A stretch of DNA of 64,000 nucleotides, taken from the NCBI GenBank assembly GCA_003258795.1, contig QHMH01000005.1, positions 127,457 through 191,456 of the forward strand. Reading direction: 5' to 3'. This DNA comes from Candidatus Melainabacteria bacterium (GTDB taxonomy: Bacteria; Cyanobacteriota; Vampirovibrionia; Gastranaerophilales; Gastranaerophilaceae). Below the pieces are notes generated by a model, which was given only the letters and a program-made list of their open reading frames with translations, made no database searches and was not told the DNA's origin. Shown piece by piece: positions 61,330 through 64,000 of this stretch. The translations under genes and the position numbers were made by a program. Position 1 is the stretch's first letter. Each line of letters opens with the position of its first letter.

Positions 61330-61605
61330 ATGAACAAAGAAGAATTAGTACAAGAAGTTGCTAAAAAAGCAAACGTAACACAAAAAGAAGTTGCTGAAGT
61401 TCTTTCAGCATTGGTTGATACTATTCAAACTACAGTTGCTAAAGGAAACAAAGTAACTTTGGTTGGATTCGGCACTTTTGAACCAAGAAAAAGAGCTGCA
61501 AGAAATGGTAGAAACCCACAAACTGGTAAAGAAATCAAAATTGCTGCTAAAACAGTTCCTGCTTTCTCTGCAGGTAAAAAATTCAGAACTGCTGTTAACG
61601 GCTAA
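61330..61605 (+). CDS. hup: HU family DNA-binding protein
   Basis: 91 aa, typical length. MNKEELVQEVAKKANVTQKEVAEVLSAL, VTLVGFGTFEPRKRAARNGRNPQTGKEI (DNA-binding arm) and VPAFSAGKKFRTAV are canonical HU. A GGAAAGGGG Shine-Dalgarno and TATAAT (61288-61293) lie upstream. It bends and compacts DNA as a dimer. Confidence 0.97.
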   Translation: MNKEELVQEVAKKANVTQKEVAEVLSALVDTIQTTVAKGNKVTLVGFGTFEPRKRAARNGRNPQTGKEIKIAAKTVPAFSAGKKFRTAVNG

Positions 61606-61623
61606 TTTTTGAATTAGGTATAG

Positions 61624-61656
61624 AAAACGCCACCGAAAATTCGATGGCGTTTTTTT
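61624..61656 (+). terminator. Intrinsic terminator after hup
   Basis: AAAACGCCACCGA...TCGATGGCGTTTT (one mismatch) followed by TTTTTTATAT. The left-hand A-run means it may also stop the convergent gene at 61677. Confidence 0.92.
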
Positions 61657-61676
61657 ATATATTGGAAACTTATTTT

Positions 61677-62522
61677 TTATCTTGATATGTAAAAGTCATC
61701 TGTTAATTTGAATTCAAAAATTGAATCTTTATCAATTATAACCCTTCCACCCTTGTATTTGATGGCAATAAAAGGAGATACAACCAAGTTTCCAGCATAA
61801 ACTAACGTTCCTATAATTACAGGAAATGGGCAAAGTATAACCACATCTTTTGATAAATTCTTACTAACTTTTAGCATCTTTTTAAAATACTTAGCACCAA
61901 AAGAATTTGATTTAACAAGCCCGCTTAAATATCTTCTCTCTCCTTTTATATTATTGAAAAATATCTTCTTTTTCTTAACTTTTGTTGTTTTAGCCTCTAA
62001 AAAATAAGTATTACCGTTCAACACAAAAGACGTAATGTTTACAACAACCAAACCCCCATTTCCACCATATTGTGGAAGATGAGAGTTAAATACTTCACCA
62101 TAAAACTTTGTTCCATAAGGTATTGTAAAATAAGTTGTTGTTATAGGATAAATTGAAGTAAAACTAACTTTTGATCCTTTTCTCAATCTATCTGTAATTT
62201 GAGAATTTGATTTTAATTTTAGCTTCTTACCTTTTTTTATCTTTGCAACGCAAGTATTATTATCAATAAAGTTTTGTTTGTTCTCTATTTTCACAGTTGC
62301 TTCAGAAGGCTTGGGAGTAGAGGAACTTCCAGTTTTTGTTTCAGTCGTTTGTTTCAAATCCTTTGGCAGCGGTGGGAGTCCCAAATCTTCCTCGATTTTA
62401 GACGGATTATACTTTTTTCTAATTTCCTCATCAACTGATGTATCTAAATTTGCACTGAAAACAGCGCAGGGAAAATTTAGCAAAATAGCTGACAATATAA
62501 AAATAGAAAGTATTTTTTTCAT
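61677..62522 (-). CDS. Exported protein of unknown function
   Basis: 281 aa from the ATG at 62522; a TTG four codons upstream is less likely. Signal peptide MKKILSIFILSAILLNFPCAVFSA. A Ser/Thr/Pro linker (TTETKTGSSSTPKPSEATVK) precedes a beta-rich basic domain (KKGKKLKLKSNSQITDRLRKGSKVSFTSIYPITTTYFTIPYGTKFYGEVFNSHLPQYGGNGGLVVVNITSFVLNGNTYFLEAKT). A hydrophobic stretch near ~235-255 (VVILCPFPVIIGTLVYAGNLVVSPF) may be a membrane segment. Not recognised. Confidence 0.75.
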   Translation of the reverse strand: MKKILSIFILSAILLNFPCAVFSANLDTSVDEEIRKKYNPSKIEEDLGLPPLPKDLKQTTETKTGSSSTPKPSEATVKIENKQNFIDNNTCVAKIKKGKKLKLKSNSQITDRLRKGSKVSFTSIYPITTTYFTIPYGTKFYGEVFNSHLPQYGGNGGLVVVNITSFVLNGNTYFLEAKTTKVKKKKIFFNNIKGERRYLSGLVKSNSFGAKYFKKMLKVSKNLSKDVVILCPFPVIIGTLVYAGNLVVSPFIAIKYKGGRVIIDKDSIFEFKLTDDFYISR

Positions 62523-62535
62523 ACAACACCGCAAA

Positions 62536-63900
62536 TTAAGCTAACATTTCATTTATAGCCTTTGCAGCTCTCTTTCCCGCACCCATCGCATTTATTGCAT
62601 TAGATTCTCCTGTTGGTGCAACGTCACCGCCTGCAAATATAGTAGGAATAGATGTTTTGTTTGTTTCGGCATCAACCACAATGTAACCTTTTCTGTCAGT
62701 TTCAAAGTCAATACCTTCTGCAACTGCAGACTTTTGTATTATAGGGTTAGGACCTGTTCCCAAAGCAACAATAACAGTATCAATTGGCATATTAACAATT
62801 TCACCTGTTGAAATAGGTCTTCTTCTGCCACTTTCATCTGGTTCACCCAATTCCATAACTTCTAAATCAAGTGATTTAACATATCCATTTTCACCCAAAA
62901 TTTTTGCAGGTGAATGTAATAATTTAAAAATTACACCCTCTTCTTTAGCATGTCTGATTTCTTCAAGTCTTGCAGGAAGTTCTTTTTCAGTTCTTCTATA
63001 AACAATATAAACTTCTTTTGCTCCAACTCTAACAGCAGTTCTTGCAGCATCCATAGCAACGTTACCACCACCAATTACTGCAACCTTTTCTCCAACTTTA
63101 ATAGGGGTTGGAGTGTCAGCTTCATTTGCATGCATTAAGTTAACCCTTGTTAAAAATTCATTTGCTGAATAAACACCATTCAAATTTTCACCTTCAACAC
63201 CCAACATTTTAGGTAACCCTGCTCCTGATGAGATAAATATCGCATCAAAACCGTCATCTTTTAGCTGTTTCAAAGTGATAGATTTTCCAACAATAACATT
63301 TGTGTAAAATTTTACACCCATATCTTTAAGAGTATTTATTTCTCTATCTAAAAATTTTCTTGGAAGTCTGAATGGCGGAATACCATATCTTAAAACTCCG
63401 CCCAATTTATGAAGAGCTTCAAAAACAACAACTTCATGTCCGGCTTTTCTCAAATCAGCAGCCGCCGTAATTCCTGCACAGCCTGATCCAACTATCGCAA
63501 CTTTTTTACCTGTATTTTTGATTTCACTATGTTCAGCTTCAGAATTATCTCCAACAAATCTTTCTAATGCCCCAATTGCAAGAGCTTCACCCTTAATCCC
63601 TAAAACGCAATTACCTTCACATTGTCTTTCCTGTGGGCAAACTCTTCCACAAACAGATGGAAGCAAACTTGTCTTTCTTATAATATCTCCTGCCCCTTGA
63701 ACATCATCATGTTTTAATCTTTCAACAAAATCTGGAATATCAATATTTACTGGACACCCCTTTACACATCTTGCATTCTTACAATGCAAACATCTTGATG
63801 CTTCAAGTTTAACTTCCTCAGCTGTCAAATTAGTTTCCACTGCATCAAAATTAGATCTTCTTAAAAATTTATCCTGTTCGTGTAATCTTTGTCTTTCCAT
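62536..63900 (-). CDS. GltD-like NADPH oxidoreductase (glutamate synthase small-subunit family)
   Basis: 454 aa; GGAGG lies 5 nt upstream of the ATG. The N-terminal Fer4_20 domain has C37, C40, C45, C49 (CLHCKNARCVKGCP) and CGRVCPQERQCEGNC. The FAD motif is GSGCAGITAAADLRKAGHEVVVFEA. The NADPH motif is IGGGNVAMDAARTAVRVGAKEVYIVYRR, and IFAGGD is near the C-terminus. It could be a homotetrameric-type glutamate synthase, the small subunit of a two-part enzyme or NfnL of electron-bifurcating transhydrogenase; the missing upstream gene would decide. A terminator just upstream suggests it starts its own transcript. Confidence 0.88.
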   Translation of the reverse strand: MERQRLHEQDKFLRRSNFDAVETNLTAEEVKLEASRCLHCKNARCVKGCPVNIDIPDFVERLKHDDVQGAGDIIRKTSLLPSVCGRVCPQERQCEGNCVLGIKGEALAIGALERFVGDNSEAEHSEIKNTGKKVAIVGSGCAGITAAADLRKAGHEVVVFEALHKLGGVLRYGIPPFRLPRKFLDREINTLKDMGVKFYTNVIVGKSITLKQLKDDGFDAIFISSGAGLPKMLGVEGENLNGVYSANEFLTRVNLMHANEADTPTPIKVGEKVAVIGGGNVAMDAARTAVRVGAKEVYIVYRRTEKELPARLEEIRHAKEEGVIFKLLHSPAKILGENGYVKSLDLEVMELGEPDESGRRRPISTGEIVNMPIDTVIVALGTGPNPIIQKSAVAEGIDFETDRKGYIVVDAETNKTSIPTIFAGGDVAPTGESNAINAMGAGKRAAKAINEMLA

Positions 63901-63946
63901 AAATTCCTCCAGCCTTCCAAACAGGAGTTTACCTCAAAAAAAGAGA

Positions 63947-63966
63947 AAAAAAAACCCCTTACGGGG
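63947..63966 (-). terminator. Terminator of a minus-strand gene beyond the right edge
   Basis: CCCC-TTAC-GGGG (63955-63966) followed on the minus strand by nine T. It would end a minus-strand gene whose coding region lies to the right of the window. Confidence 0.75.
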
Positions 63967-64000
63967 AATTAAAAAATATAGGAAAGAAAATTAAATTTAA

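Overview
The window reads as a chromosomal segment of a low-GC, diderm, non-photosynthetic bacterium. My best guess is the Vampirovibrionia/Melainabacteria lineage (Gastranaerophilales-like gut relatives of Cyanobacteria). This is inferred from a TonB-dependent outer-membrane receptor, PilT, the MEP-pathway enzyme IspG, a DUF3326 protein known mainly from cyanobacteria, a GGGtGRT protein and many lineage-type proteins of unknown function. No photosynthesis gene, CRISPR array, rRNA or intact insertion sequence was seen. Most of the window is densely packed housekeeping sequence.

Layout. 1-5.8 kb: edge-truncated M20 peptidase, a secreted GHL10-type glycosidase operon with two small exported proteins, ispG and a phosphoesterase. 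5.8-9.1 kb: a coiled-coil protein, pilT and two unknown proteins. 9.1-13.1 kb: proBA, rimO and rubredoxin. 13.1-15.9 kb: a three-gene nucleotide-sugar/glycosyltransferase operon. 16-19 kb: dnaG-rpoD. 19-23.6 kb: a B12 uptake operon (riboswitch, BtuB-like receptor, BtuC, BtuD, BtuF). 23.5-31 kb: AlkA-like glycosylase, a TIGR03960-type radical SAM protein, RNase E/G, DUF4127 and MntP-like genes. 31-40 kb: DnaJ-like, queE, Xer recombinase, maf, DUF3326, holA and alaS. 40-43 kb is the only clearly accessory stretch: GT10 fucosyltransferase-like gene, a decayed Bro-N pseudogene and a Fic protein. 43-59 kb: tRNA-Leu, tRNA-Ser, three large unknown coiled-coil proteins, an AAA/DUF4143 ATPase, a ferredoxin-nitroreductase fusion, a ROK-like protein, a nucleotidyltransferase, the GGGtGRT pair, gatA and a zincin-like protein. 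59-64 kb: apt with a membrane GT2, HU, an exported protein and a GltD-like oxidoreductase.

The most striking pattern is a dispersed set of promoters of the form TAAA-N15/16-GCCGATAA, i.e. sigma-28 (FliA/SigD)-like. They lie in front of five unlinked genes (5807-6433, 34641-35021, 43334-45304, 49486-51198, 54583-56577). All five encode proteins without signal peptides that are rich in predicted coiled coil and resemble no family I recognise. A sixth, weaker site precedes a small 71-aa gene. This suggests one regulon of co-expressed, possibly type III/flagellar-exported structural or effector-like proteins, although no flagellar gene lies in the window. Secondary signals are a recurrent leaderless-start architecture (a -10 box about 6 nt before ATG), a 33-bp tandem repeat that is open in frame behind the nitroreductase stop codon, operator-like palindromes before the GGGtGRT pair, and a short N-terminal '(I/V)(N/S)F(G/K)' motif in several unknown proteins.
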